DNA from: Micromonospora gifhornensis
Lineage (GTDB): Bacteria; Actinomycetota; Actinomycetes; Mycobacteriales; Micromonosporaceae
DNA: 64,000 nt
Assembly (NCBI RefSeq): GCF_016863515.1
Contig: NZ_BOPA01000021.1
Location: 62,001-126,000 of the forward strand
Direction: 5' to 3'
How positions within the stretch are numbered: the stretch's first letter is position 1; the number at the start of each line of letters is the position of its first letter. This document shows positions 24,690-32,886 of this stretch, one piece after another. Position numbers and translations under genes: made by a program. Under the pieces are notes generated by a model. It had not been told where the DNA came from, made no database searches, and saw only the letters and a program-made list of their open reading frames with translations.

Positions 24690-26234
24690 GTGTCCACCCT
24701 GCACCGTCCCGGCGTCGCCGCCGGGCGTGACGCCCAGGCCCTGCACCGGGCCGCCACCCCCGACTACTTCGGCTGGTTGGAGCACACCCGTACCGCCGGA
24801 GGTTGTGCCCGTCCGATCCGGCTGACCGGCACCATGACCGCCGTCGACCGGGACACCGGACGGGTCCTGGCCGAGCAGCACACCGACGAGCTGCCCGATC
24901 GGGTGCTCTACAAGGCGTGCGGCAACCGGCGTGCCGCCCAGTGCCCGGACTGCTCCTGGGTCTACGCCGGTGACGCCTTCCAGGTCGTCCGCTGCGGTCT
25001 CACCGGCGGCAAAACGGTCCCCGTCTCGGTGGCCCGGCACCCGGTCGTCTTCGCCACCTTCACCGCGCCGTCGTTCGGCCCGGTCCACCACCGGCACGTA
25101 CCCCGGCACACCTGTGCCGACCGACGGCGCTGCGACTGCCGACCGGCCCCCTGCCATGCCCGCCGTGATGCTGTCACCTGCCCGCACGGGCGGCCCGGGG
25201 TCTGCTTCGCCCGTCACGACTCCGCCGATCCGCAGCTCGGTCGGCCGCTCTGCCTGGACTGCTACGACCACGATCACCAGGTCGTCTGGAACGTCTTCGC
25301 GGGTGAGCTGTGGCGACGCACCAAGCAGGCCGTCGAGCGGTACCTTGCCGCCCTCTGCCGCCGACACGGAATCCCGAGGGTGGAGGTCGTCACCGACTCC
25401 GGCCGGGTTCGGCGGGTGCCGCCGGTGCGGGTGTCACACGGGAAGGTTGCCGAGATGCAGCGCCGGGGCGCGGTGCACTTCCACGTCCTGCTGCGTCTCG
25501 ACGGGGTCGATCCCGGTGACCGGCACGCCCTGGTCCCGCCGCCGGCCGGGATCACCGTGGACGACCTCGTTGCCGCCGTGCACGCCGCCGCCGGGCAGAT
25601 TACCTTCGCCACCCCGCCGCATCCCGACCGGCCGCAGGGCTGGTCGATCGCCTGGGGCGAGCAGGTCGACGCGCGCCGCATCGGCACCGGCGACGGGGAC
25701 GTGACCGACGCCAGGGTGGCCGCCTACCTGGCCAAGTACGCCACCAAGGCCACCGAGGTCACCGGCCACTGCTCCACCCGGCTCACCCCGGACACCGTCG
25801 ACGCCTACGCCGACCCGGAGGGCGACCACCTGGCCCGGCTCATCGACGCCTGCTGGCGACTCGGCCGCCCCACCCGGCACCGCACCAGCGACACCGCCGC
25901 CCAGGCCGAAGACCGTCAAGGCGACCTTGACACCACACCCCATCCCTACGCCGGGCTGCGACGGTGGGCGCACATGCTCGGGTACGGCGGTCACTTCCTC
26001 ACCAAGGCCCGCCGGTACTCGGTCACCTTCGGGCTGCTCCGCGACACCCGCGCCACCTACCGCCGCGCCGATGACGGCTCTGTCACCGTCGGCACCCTGG
26101 CCTTCGTCGGCTCCGGGTGGCTGACCGACGGGGACGCCCTGCTCGCCAACACCGCCGCCGCCGAGCGCCGGGAACGCAGCCGCGTCGGCCGGGAGGAACT
26201 CGCCCACGAGATGTGGTCGGGGGTGGCGGCGTGA
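24690..26234 (+). CDS. repSA: RepSA-type replication initiator
   Basis: A 514-residue rolling-circle initiator of the pSAM2/AICE type. It has the N-terminal zinc-like CGNRRAAQCPDCSWVYAGDAFQ, many Cys/His in the middle (CADRRRCDCR, CYDHDH), a HUH-like HFHVLLRLDG and the catalytic-Tyr region VAAYLAKYATKATE. GTG at 24690 follows GAGGAGAG. It drives replication of the excised circle. Its stop overlaps the xis start (GTGA). Length matches the family. Confidence 0.93.
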   Translation: MSTLHRPGVAAGRDAQALHRAATPDYFGWLEHTRTAGGCARPIRLTGTMTAVDRDTGRVLAEQHTDELPDRVLYKACGNRRAAQCPDCSWVYAGDAFQVVRCGLTGGKTVPVSVARHPVVFATFTAPSFGPVHHRHVPRHTCADRRRCDCRPAPCHARRDAVTCPHGRPGVCFARHDSADPQLGRPLCLDCYDHDHQVVWNVFAGELWRRTKQAVERYLAALCRRHGIPRVEVVTDSGRVRRVPPVRVSHGKVAEMQRRGAVHFHVLLRLDGVDPGDRHALVPPPAGITVDDLVAAVHAAAGQITFATPPHPDRPQGWSIAWGEQVDARRIGTGDGDVTDARVAAYLAKYATKATEVTGHCSTRLTPDTVDAYADPEGDHLARLIDACWRLGRPTRHRTSDTAAQAEDRQGDLDTTPHPYAGLRRWAHMLGYGGHFLTKARRYSVTFGLLRDTRATYRRADDGSVTVGTLAFVGSGWLTDGDALLANTAAAERRERSRVGREELAHEMWSGVAA

Positions 26235-26428
26235 CCCGATCCCTCACCCCGCGCTGGTACTCCCCTGCCGAGGTCGCTGTCCTGCTCGGCTTCGGCATCT
26301 CCAAGGTCAAGATGAAGATCGCCACCGGTGAACTGCGTTCCATCAAGGACGGCAAGTACCGCCGCATCCTCCCCGAATGGGTCGACGACTACATCCGCGA
26401 GCAGGTCGAACGGCAGGAGGCCGCCTGA
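26231..26428 (+). CDS. xis: Excisionase (MerR/HTH_17-type)
   Basis: A 65-residue DNA-bending protein with a winged HTH (WYSPAEVAVLLGFGISKVKMKIATGELRSIKDGKYRRI). GTG at 26231 overlaps the rep stop and its stop TGA overlaps the int ATG. It would direct integrase toward excision. Confidence 0.88.
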   Translation: MTRSLTPRWYSPAEVAVLLGFGISKVKMKIATGELRSIKDGKYRRILPEWVDDYIREQVERQEAA

Positions 26429-27648
26429 TGCCCGCCCGCGCCCGCGCCAACGGGGAAGGCTCGATCTTCCCGTACCGCAACGGCTTCGCCGCGTACGTCT
26501 GGGTCACCAAGCCGGACGGGAAACGCACCCGCAAGTACGTCTACGGCAGGACCCGCGACGCCGTCCACGACAAGTGGATCAAACTGCACCAGCAGGCCAA
26601 GGCCGGACCGGTGGCGACAAGTGTGCCGACTGTCGGCAGTTTCCTCGCCTACTGGCTGACCGAGATCATCGAGCCGAACCGGGCGCCGCTGACCTTCGCC
26701 ACCTACGAGACGTTCGTCCGCCGTCACATCGTCCCCGGCCTCGGGGCCAAGCGGCTCGACCGGCTCCAGGCGCGCGATGTGCAGACCTGGCTGAACCAGG
26801 TGGCCCGTACCTGCCAGTGCTGCGCCCAGGGCAAGGACGCCGCCCGCCGTCAGGAGAAGCGGCGCTGCTGCGCGGTCGGCCGGTGCTGCCAGGCGGTCCC
26901 GTCGACGCGCACGGTCAGCGACATCCGCGCCGCACTTCGCGCCGCCCTCACCCACGCCCAGGCCGAAGACCTCATCACCCGCAACCCGGCCGTGCCGGTC
27001 ACCCTGGCCACCGTCCGCCGTCGCCGCGGCAAGTCCTGGTCCAGCGACGAGGCACGCCGCTTCCTCGAATCGGCTCGCGCCGCCGCCGATCCGCTCTACG
27101 CCGCGTACGCCCTGGTCCTCGTCACCGGCCTGCGCAAAGGCGAAGCCCTCGGTCTCACCTGGGCCGACGTCGACCTCGACGCCGGAGAGCTGACCATAGG
27201 TCGCCAGCTGCAACGCGTACGCGGGAAGCTCCTGCACCGCGACACCAAGACCCAGGCGTCCGACGCCACCCTCCCGCTGCCCGACATCTGCCTGACCGCA
27301 CTCCGGCTTCGCAAGCACCAACGCGACGAGGCACGAGCGGCGGCCGGTAAGGCGTGGCACGACAACGACCTGGTGTTCACCACCCGCTACGGCACGCCCA
27401 TCGAGCCGCGCAACTTCCAACGCTCCTGGCAGACCCGCTGCGACAAGGCGGCAGTCAAGCCGATCACCGTCCACGACGCGCGGCGGACCTGCGCCACCCT
27501 CCTGGCCGACCTCGACGTCCACCCGCGAGTCGCCATGCAGATCCTCCGGCACGCCCGCTTCTCCGTGACGATGGAGATCTACACGCAGGTGTCCTCGCAG
27601 GCGACCCGGGACGCGCTCAAGCGCCTCGGCGAATCCCTGACCCGATGA
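26428..27648 (+). CDS. int: Tyrosine recombinase/integrase of the element
   Basis: A 406-residue site-specific recombinase. It has an N-terminal arm-binding domain (GEGSIFPYRNGFAAYVWVTKPDGKRTRKYVYG) and a SAM-like core-binding domain. A Cys-rich insertion (RTCQCCAQGK...RRCCAVGRCC) is typical of AICE integrases. The catalytic Arg is in TGLRKGEALGL, followed by HDARRTCATLL, LRHARF and the Tyr in MEIYTQV. The ATG overlaps the xis stop. It ends 6 bp before the right arm repeat and 105 bp before the core repeat. Confidence 0.95.
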   Translation: MPARARANGEGSIFPYRNGFAAYVWVTKPDGKRTRKYVYGRTRDAVHDKWIKLHQQAKAGPVATSVPTVGSFLAYWLTEIIEPNRAPLTFATYETFVRRHIVPGLGAKRLDRLQARDVQTWLNQVARTCQCCAQGKDAARRQEKRRCCAVGRCCQAVPSTRTVSDIRAALRAALTHAQAEDLITRNPAVPVTLATVRRRRGKSWSSDEARRFLESARAAADPLYAAYALVLVTGLRKGEALGLTWADVDLDAGELTIGRQLQRVRGKLLHRDTKTQASDATLPLPDICLTALRLRKHQRDEARAAAGKAWHDNDLVFTTRYGTPIEPRNFQRSWQTRCDKAAVKPITVHDARRTCATLLADLDVHPRVAMQILRHARFSVTMEIYTQVSSQATRDALKRLGESLTR

Positions 27649-27653
27649 CGAGC

Positions 27654-27674
27654 TGCTGTACTTCGCTGCTGTAC
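27654..27674 (+). repeat. Right integrase arm-type repeat
   Basis: Exact 21-bp copy of 20510-20530, located between the int stop and the tRNA. Confidence 0.65.
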
Positions 27675-27686
27675 GGGCAGCAGAAA

Positions 27687-27714
27687 GGCCACCTCCCGGA
27701 GCCGGGAAGTGGCC
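27687..27714. terminator. Hairpin between int and tRNA-Val
   Basis: GGCCACCTCCCGG (687-699) and CCGGGAAGTGGCC (702-714) pair with one mismatch around a 2-nt loop. It may end int transcripts from the left and the tRNA transcript from the right. Confidence 0.65.
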
Positions 27715-27723
27715 TGAGCTGCG

Positions 27724-27795
27724 TGGGCGATACTGGGATCGAACCAGTGACCTCTTCGGTGTGAACGAAGCGCTCTCCCGCTGAGCTAATCGCCC
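27724..27795 (-). tRNA. tRNA-Val (anticodon CAC)
   Basis: The minus strand folds to a full cloverleaf of 72 nt: acceptor GGGCGAT/ATCGCCC, D arm TAGCTCAGC...GAGAGC, anticodon stem CTTCG with loop TTCACAC, T arm ending GGTTCGATCCC, discriminator A. CCA is not encoded. Its anticodon arm carries the right core repeat of the integrative element. Confidence 0.95.
27754..27766 (+). repeat. Right core repeat (attR candidate) in the tRNA anticodon arm
   Basis: CTTCGGTGTGAAC, identical to 20413-20425. It spans the anticodon loop and the adjoining stem. Confidence 0.6.
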
Positions 27796-27845
27796 TCAGC
27801 GCGGATGACTCTACCCGATCGTGCGACCGGACCGCGAACCCGGGG

Positions 27846-28262
27846 TCAGTGCGTCGCGAAGTAGTGCATGACCTGGGCGATCACGTCGATGTCCAGGCTG
27901 AGTTTGATCGAGATCAGGGCCACCGCGCCGACGAAGACGATGCCGACCGCGCCGAGCAGGAAGCGTACGGCCAGTGATTGTCGCTTCACCCAGTTGGCCC
28001 AGCCGTGGACGTGGCGGCGGGTGAAGGTGAGCAGGCGTTTGGCCCAGTGGAACTCGACGGCCCAGATGCCGAGGCCGGCGATCACGATCAGCCAGCCGGG
28101 GCCGGGTAGCGGGATGAGCAGGATGCCGACGGCGACGACGAGGGCGCCGAGCACCCCGATGATGACCCGCAGGGCGAGTCGGCCGGTGGGGTTGGATCGG
28201 ATCAGTGCGAGAGTGGTGGATATCCGACGGCGCCAGCGGGGTGGGTCACGTCGTTCCGGCAT
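27846..28262 (-). CDS. PGPGW-type (TIGR02611-like) transmembrane protein
   Basis: A 138-residue membrane protein. The hallmark PLPGPGWLIVIAGLGIWAVEF joins two membrane helices, and a third helix is C-terminal (FLLGAVGIVFVGAVALISI). ATG at 28262 follows GGAGGGGAG. The family is widespread in actinobacteria and uncharacterised. Confidence 0.88.
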   Translation of the reverse strand: MPERRDPPRWRRRISTTLALIRSNPTGRLALRVIIGVLGALVVAVGILLIPLPGPGWLIVIAGLGIWAVEFHWAKRLLTFTRRHVHGWANWVKRQSLAVRFLLGAVGIVFVGAVALISIKLSLDIDVIAQVMHYFATH

Positions 28263-28820
28263 GGTGACTCCCCTCCTCTCGCGCCGTACGGCCCGGCTCG
28301 CCTGCACTCGCTCATCCTGCATGAGGGGGTGGTTACCCCGTCGGGCGGGAGCTTGCCCGTTGGCGGGGCGGCGTGAATTGCGGCGGCTGCGGTCGCTGCC
28401 TGTCGGTCGGCGTTCGGCTGTTGACCGGCCGCGCTGGCCCTCCTGCTTTTCTGGCACCCCGTACCCCCGCTGTTCGTCTCGCGGATCGCGACGATCGACG
28501 GATCCGCCGTGCCGTGGGATCCACTCAGGATCACTCAGCGGCCATTTCACCACCTAGTGTGGCGCGGGCCCGTCACTGTAACGGCCGACTGGACGTTACC
28601 GGAGTAAGTCGACGACTGAACCACCCGATGCCGGGCGGGATCTACGCACTGGGCAGAACCGGAAATCCTAGATGAATTTTCACATTCTCGTGGCCTTTCC
28701 GACCCCCTTCCCACCACTGGGTGAAGTCAGCGTATGGCGGAGCGTAGCCAGGAGTAGCGGCTGAGTATGGGAAAAGCGGGACACGCGCGTTCCGCACGCG
28801 GTGCCGGGGGGAGAACGTCC
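28263..28820. other. 558-bp intergenic region upstream of ssgB
   Basis: No gene supported. It holds a perfect 6-bp dyad, GTAACG-N10-CGTTAC (28578-28599), and an AT-rich segment at about 28665-28690 that may contain the ssgB promoter. A developmental regulator site is plausible but unproven. Confidence 0.4.
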
Positions 28821-29252
28821 ATGAGTGTCATCCGACCGACGACCGTTGAGGTCGAGACGTCGCTAAGGCTAGTCGCGCCTGACGCCACCGCCTTGCCGGT
28901 GCGTGCCAGTCTGCGCTACGACCCTGCTGACCCGTATGCGGTCCATGTCCTGTTCCATGCCGAATCGGCCGGCGGCGAGGCGGTGAGTTGGTCGTTCGCC
29001 CGCGAGCTGTTGGTCACCGGGCTCGACGAACCGGCCGGCATCGGCGACGTCCGGGTCTGGCCATGGGCCACTCCGCGCGGCGACTTCGTCGCGCTGGCGC
29101 TGTCGTCGCCGGACGGCAACGCCCTGTTCGAGGTGCCGCGCAGCGTGCTGGTGCGGTTCCTGCGACGCACCTACGTCGTCGTCCCGCGCGGTCGCGAGGC
29201 CGAGCACCTGGACGTCGACACCGCGGTCAACCGGCTGCTCGCCGGGCGCTGA
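28821..29252 (+). CDS. ssgB: SsgA-family sporulation/cell-division regulator (SsgB-like)
   Basis: A 143-residue SALP protein. In actinomycetes SsgB positions FtsZ for sporulation septation. Family motifs include LRYDPADPYAVHVLFH, WSFARELLVTGL and GIGDVRVWPWA...LALSSPDGNALFEVP. ATG at 28821 follows a GGGGGGAG ribosome site; an upstream in-frame ATG at 28767 would add a non-conserved basic tail. Assignment to SsgB rather than another SALP rests on the general N-terminus and length and is not certain. Confidence 0.85.
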   Translation: MSVIRPTTVEVETSLRLVAPDATALPVRASLRYDPADPYAVHVLFHAESAGGEAVSWSFARELLVTGLDEPAGIGDVRVWPWATPRGDFVALALSSPDGNALFEVPRSVLVRFLRRTYVVVPRGREAEHLDVDTAVNRLLAGR

Positions 29253-29267
29253 CCACGACCCACGCCA

Positions 29268-29300
29268 GGGCCGCGCAGACCTTCGGGGTCCGCGCGGCCC
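29268..29300. terminator. Terminator after ssgB
   Basis: GGGCCGCGC-A-GACC pairs with GGTC-C-GCGCGGCCC around a short loop; a single A/C mismatch interrupts a 14-bp stem. Confidence 0.7.
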
Positions 29301-29374
29301 CAGCATGTCCGACGGTACGCGGGCAGCCTCCCGCCATCGTCCACGCGACCCGGATCCCCCGCCCGGTCGCCGGC

Positions 29375-30151
29375 TCAGCCGTGCGTGGTGATGCCCCCGT
29401 CGACAGGGATCACCGCACCGGTCAGGTAGGCGCCGGCCCGCGACGCCAGGTAGATCGCGGTGCCCGCCATGTCCTCGGGTCGACCGATTCGTCCCAGTGG
29501 CACCTGCGACTCGATGGCGGCCCGTGACCCCGGGTCGTCAAGCGCGAACGCCATCATCCTGCTCTCGAACGGGCCGGGCGCGATCGCGTTGACGGTGATC
29601 CGCTCGCCGGCCAGCTGGTGGGCCAGGCTGCGGGTCAGCATGTGCACCGCCGCCTTGGTCGCCGAGTAGGCGTACACCTCCATCGACGGCACCCGCAGAC
29701 CGTCGACCGAGCCGATGTTGATCACGCGGGCCGGGTCGTCGTCGGTGGCGGCGGCCCGCAGCACCGGCAGCAGTGCGGTGGTCAGCCGGAAGACGGCCTT
29801 GACGTTGATCGCCCAGAGCTTGTCGAACGCGCTCTCCGGGTACTCCTCCAGCGGTGCGCCCCACGTCGCGCCGGCGTTGTTGACAAGCACGTCGAGGGTG
29901 TCGACCCGCTCGCGTACCGTCTCGGCGAGCGCCTGGGCGGCCTCGTCGCGACTCAGGTCGGCGGGGATCGCCTCGCACCTGCCGTACGCGGACAGTTCCT
30001 CGGCCACCGCCGCGCAGGCCTCCGCCTTACGGGACGAAATGATCACGCGTGCGCCGGCCTCGACGAAGCCTCGGGCGATCATCAGCCCGATCCCCCGCGT
30101 CCCGCCGGTGACCAGGACCGTCTTGCCGTGGACCGAGAACAGATCGGTCAT
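29375..30151 (-). CDS. Short-chain dehydrogenase/reductase
   Basis: A 258-residue classical SDR. Cofactor motif VTGGTRGIG, NNAG, catalytic Ser in NIGSVDG, YSATK, and the C-terminal LTGAVIPVDGG. NADPH preference is suggested by the SSRK after beta-2. ATG at 30151 is chosen because GAGAGGAT sits 6 nt upstream; a second ATG at 30157 overlaps that site. It is divergent from the AraC-type regulator, which may control it. Sequence resembles gluconate or 3-oxoacyl reductases; substrate unknown. Confidence 0.9.
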   Translation of the reverse strand: MTDLFSVHGKTVLVTGGTRGIGLMIARGFVEAGARVIISSRKAEACAAVAEELSAYGRCEAIPADLSRDEAAQALAETVRERVDTLDVLVNNAGATWGAPLEEYPESAFDKLWAINVKAVFRLTTALLPVLRAAATDDDPARVINIGSVDGLRVPSMEVYAYSATKAAVHMLTRSLAHQLAGERITVNAIAPGPFESRMMAFALDDPGSRAAIESQVPLGRIGRPEDMAGTAIYLASRAGAYLTGAVIPVDGGITTHG

Positions 30152-30341
30152 GCCCATCCTCTCGCAGGCCGGCCTGCCGGCCGGGATCGGCGACCCGGGC
30201 CCGCGCGAGCAGCACCGCGGCCGGATCGCTATCGATCGGAACCTAGTCGTCGCGTCCGGCCGCGACAAGCCGGCGCGGAGACGCGGACGCGCGGGCCGGA
30301 GAAGATGCATACCGCTGGCTGTCGGGCTAACGTCGCTGGTG

Positions 30342-31232
30342 ATGGTCGCTCCCGGTCACCTCTCCCCCGCCCGGCTCGATCCCTCCGGCGAGATCGAAAC
30401 GGTCACGCTCTGCAGTCTCGCGCCCGACCCACGGTGGCGCCGGCCGATGCTGCTCGACCGGGAGCTGATCGTGCTGGCGACCAGCGGTCACGGGTACGCC
30501 GAGGTCGACTTCCGTCCGCTGCCGTGTCGGCCCGGCACGCTGCTGCGGGTACGCCCCGGCCAGGTGCTGCGCTGTGCCCTGCCCGACCTGGACGCCACTG
30601 TCATCCGCTGGCACCCGGAGGCGCTGCACGGGTTGGACGTCGCCGACGACGACGGGCCGGCCTGGTTCCAGCTCGCCGGGGAGGACGAGGACGCGGTCAT
30701 CAACGAGGTGAGCCAGTTGACCGTGGACGCCCGCCGGCACCGGGACACTCCGGCCGGTCGGAGCCTGCTGCGCCATCAACTGACCGTGCTGCTGCTGCGG
30801 TTGAGCATGCTGCCGAACGGCGACTGGCGGCCGTCGCGTCCGGAGGAGGTCACCTTCCAGCGTTTCCGGCGCGAGGTCGAGATCGGGTTCGCGCACAGCC
30901 GTCGGGTCGAGGATTACGCCGACCGGCTCGGCTGCTCGGTGCGTACGCTCACCCGGGCCTGCCTGGCGGTGACCGGGCGTAGCGCGAAACAGGTGCTCGA
31001 CGAGCGGGTGGCGCTTCAGGCCGGTCGGCTGCTCGCAGCCACCGACGAGCCGATCGCGCAGATCGGTCGACAGCTCGGCTTCACCGAGCCGACCAACTTC
31101 GGTCGGTTCTTCACCCGCGAGGTCGGGGTCAGTCCGGGCTCGTTCCGCGCCGCCCGCGACCAACGCGGACCGGGTCCGATGGTCCGTCCGCGTACCCCGG
31201 TCGACGCCCGGAGCGACAGTCATCAGGGGTGA
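30342..31232 (+). CDS. AraC-family transcriptional regulator
   Basis: A 296-residue protein with an N-terminal cupin-like sensor (LATSGHGYAEVDFRPLPCRPGTLLRVRPGQV) and a C-terminal double HTH (VEDYADRLGCSVRTLTRAC and IAQIGRQLGFTEPTNFGRFFTREVGVSPGSFR). No ribosome site is visible. TAACGT ends 5 nt before an in-frame GTG at 30339 and 8 nt before the ATG at 30342, so a leaderless start is likely at one of these. Probably senses a small ligand and controls itself or the divergent SDR. Confidence 0.88.
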   Translation: MVAPGHLSPARLDPSGEIETVTLCSLAPDPRWRRPMLLDRELIVLATSGHGYAEVDFRPLPCRPGTLLRVRPGQVLRCALPDLDATVIRWHPEALHGLDVADDDGPAWFQLAGEDEDAVINEVSQLTVDARRHRDTPAGRSLLRHQLTVLLLRLSMLPNGDWRPSRPEEVTFQRFRREVEIGFAHSRRVEDYADRLGCSVRTLTRACLAVTGRSAKQVLDERVALQAGRLLAATDEPIAQIGRQLGFTEPTNFGRFFTREVGVSPGSFRAARDQRGPGPMVRPRTPVDARSDSHQG

Positions 31233-31292
31233 CGAACGAGTTCGACCGGCCCGGCGGCGCTGCCGGCGGGACGGATTGGGCATGATGGCAGG

Positions 31293-31748
31293 GTGCAGAT
31301 CTCCGCGCGTGGCGACTATGCGGTACGGGCGGCGCTGAGCCTGGCGGCCGCGTACCCGGCACTGCTGTCCACCCAGACCATCTCCGCGGAGCAGGACATG
31401 CCGCGCAAGTTCCTGGAGGCGGTGCTGGCCGACCTGCGTCGGGCCGGTGTCGTCCGCGCCCAGCGCGGGGCGGAGGGCGGCTACGCCCTGGCCCGGCCGC
31501 CCCGGGAGGTGACCGTCGGCGCGGTGCTGCGGGCGGTGGAGGGGCCGCTGGCCGGCGTACGGGGTCTGCGTCCCGAGGAGACCAGCTACGAGGGTGTGGC
31601 GCAGCACCTGCCCGGCTTCTGGGTGGCCGTCCGTGCCTCACTGCGCCGGGTGGTCGACGAGGTGAGCCTGGCGGACGTGCTCGGTGGGCGGTTGCCCGCC
31701 CACGTGCGACGGCTGACCACCCAACCCGACGCCTGGGAGCCTCGCTGA
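31293..31748 (+). CDS. Rrf2-family regulator without Fe-S cysteines
   Basis: A 151-residue winged-helix protein (SARGDYAVRAALSLAA, ISAEQDMPRKFLEAVLADLRRAGVVRAQRGAEGGYALARPP). The loop that carries three Cys in IscR and NsrR has none here; the whole protein lacks Cys, so it is not an iron-sulfur sensor of that type. GTG start at 31293. It converges with the flavin reductase-like gene 13 bp away. Confidence 0.88.
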   Translation: MQISARGDYAVRAALSLAAAYPALLSTQTISAEQDMPRKFLEAVLADLRRAGVVRAQRGAEGGYALARPPREVTVGAVLRAVEGPLAGVRGLRPEETSYEGVAQHLPGFWVAVRASLRRVVDEVSLADVLGGRLPAHVRRLTTQPDAWEPR

Positions 31749-31761
31749 TCCGCCGCCGCCG

Positions 31762-32388
31762 TCACCCGATGGCCGGCGCCGCCGTGACGTAGCCGCCGGG
31801 CCGGTGCAGCAGTGGGTCTCCGTCGACACCGACGGAGAGCGCCAGCGGCTCGGCGACGACAAGCGTGTGGTCGCCGACGGGAATCCGGTGCACCACCCGG
31901 CAGAGCAGTCGGCCCAGCACGCCGGTCAGCAGCGGCAGCCCGAACGGGCCGGCCTCCCAGTAGGGGTACGCGGCGAACGGGTCGATGCCGGGTGTGGCGA
32001 AGACGGTCGCCGCTTCGGTCTGGTTGGCGGCGAGCAGATGTACGGCGACGTGCTCGGCCCGGTCCAGCACCGGCGCGCTGGGCGCGGCGGTGTCGTGGCT
32101 GAACGACACCCGTGGCGGGTCCAGCGACACGGTGGTGAAGCTGGTCGTGGTGAAGCCGGCTCGTGGTGTCGCGCCGAGGCCGCCCAGGCAGGCGGACCGA
32201 CTGTTCCGGGCCATCGCGGTGACCACGGTGACCGTGCCGACCTGCTGCTGCCGCAGCCGGTCGAACAGATCCCGGTCCACCGGTCGCAACTGGTCGACGC
32301 GGTCCCGCCCGGCGGTGCTCACGCCGGTGTCGATGTCGCGCCGCGGCAGGATGGTGTTGCTGGCGCGCAGAGGTGCGGGGTGTTGCAT
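31762..32388 (-). CDS. Flavin reductase-like (DIM6/NTAB) protein
   Basis: A 208-residue FMN-binding split-barrel protein. VTVVTAMARN, AGFTTTSFTTVSLDPPRVSFSHDT and LGRLLCRVVHRIPVGDHTLVVAEP match flavin reductase components of two-component monooxygenases. ATG at 32388 follows GAGAGGACC. Palindromes about 90-130 bp upstream may be its operators. Confidence 0.85.
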   Translation of the reverse strand: MQHPAPLRASNTILPRRDIDTGVSTAGRDRVDQLRPVDRDLFDRLRQQQVGTVTVVTAMARNSRSACLGGLGATPRAGFTTTSFTTVSLDPPRVSFSHDTAAPSAPVLDRAEHVAVHLLAANQTEAATVFATPGIDPFAAYPYWEAGPFGLPLLTGVLGRLLCRVVHRIPVGDHTLVVAEPLALSVGVDGDPLLHRPGGYVTAAPAIG

Positions 32389-32477
32389 GAGGGGTCCTCT
32401 CCGGTGCGCGAGATCGAGCGAGCTCCCGGCACCATCAAAATGTGAGACAGATGCCGCCAGCTCCCCACAACATCGAT

Positions 32478-32521
32478 CCAAGCAGCATTTACTGCTTGGC
32501 AAAACCCATCTGATAAATGGG
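32478..32521. promoter_or_regulatory. Palindromic operator candidates
   Basis: CCAAGCAG-N6-CTGCTTGG (478-499) is a perfect 8-bp dyad, followed by CCCAT-N7-ATGGG (505-521). The segment is AT-rich compared with its surroundings. It lies between the flavin reductase-like gene and the small DUF4236-like gene. Confidence 0.5.
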
Positions 32522-32633
32522 ATATTCGGGTTGTGGTGAGGCGACGGCCTCCACTGGAGATGAGCGGCGTTTGCCGCGTGGGCGTTACGGGCATCTTCGA
32601 GCGCGCAGGGGACGCGACGAAGGGAGGCCCGCA

Positions 32634-32813
32634 ATGGGTCTGATGTTCCGCAAGCGCAAGAAGTTCGGGCCGCTGATCCTGAACTTCACCCAGAACGGCT
32701 TCTCGTCCTGGAGCATCAAGCTCGGACGATGGTCCTGGAACTCGCGGGCCAAGGCGCACAGGGTTGACCTACCCGGCCCGCTGTCCTGGAAACAGGACAA
32801 GTCCCAGGCGTGA
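32634..32813 (+). CDS. DUF4236-like small basic protein
   Basis: A 59-residue protein starting GLMFRKRKKFGPLILNFTQNGFSSWSIKLGRWSWN. The FRK-x3-GP-x2-LN-x-T-x-NG-x-S pattern matches DUF4236. AGGGAGG precedes the ATG. A strong terminator follows the stop. Function unknown. Confidence 0.75.
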   Translation: MGLMFRKRKKFGPLILNFTQNGFSSWSIKLGRWSWNSRAKAHRVDLPGPLSWKQDKSQA

Positions 32814-32826
32814 GGTTCCGAGGTTG

Positions 32827-32855
32827 AGCGGGGCACCGGTCAGGTGCCCCGCTTT
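32827..32855 (+). terminator. Rho-independent terminator
   Basis: AGCGGGGCACC pairs perfectly with GGTGCCCCGCT around GGTCA-type loop bases and is followed by TTT. Confidence 0.85.
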
Positions 32856-32886
32856 CCTGTCGGGACTCCATGTCCCGGCAGGGGAA

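Larger units (their letters stand above)
20413..27766 (+). mobile_element. Compact AICE-like integrative element beside tRNA-Val
   Basis: A 7.35-kb element with the actinomycete ICE replication/integration module in canonical order: repSA (24690), xis (26231) and int (26428), with translational overlaps, ending at tRNA-Val(CAC). A KorSA-like repressor and Cys-rich mini-genes lie at the left end. Core repeats (20413-20425 and 27754-27766) and 21-bp arm repeats (20510-20530 and 27654-27674) mark both ends. No FtsK/TraB-type transfer gene is present, so it is either degenerate or mobilised in trans. Genes from about 21.9 to 23.1 kb have visibly lower GC and look like cargo. Confidence 0.85.
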
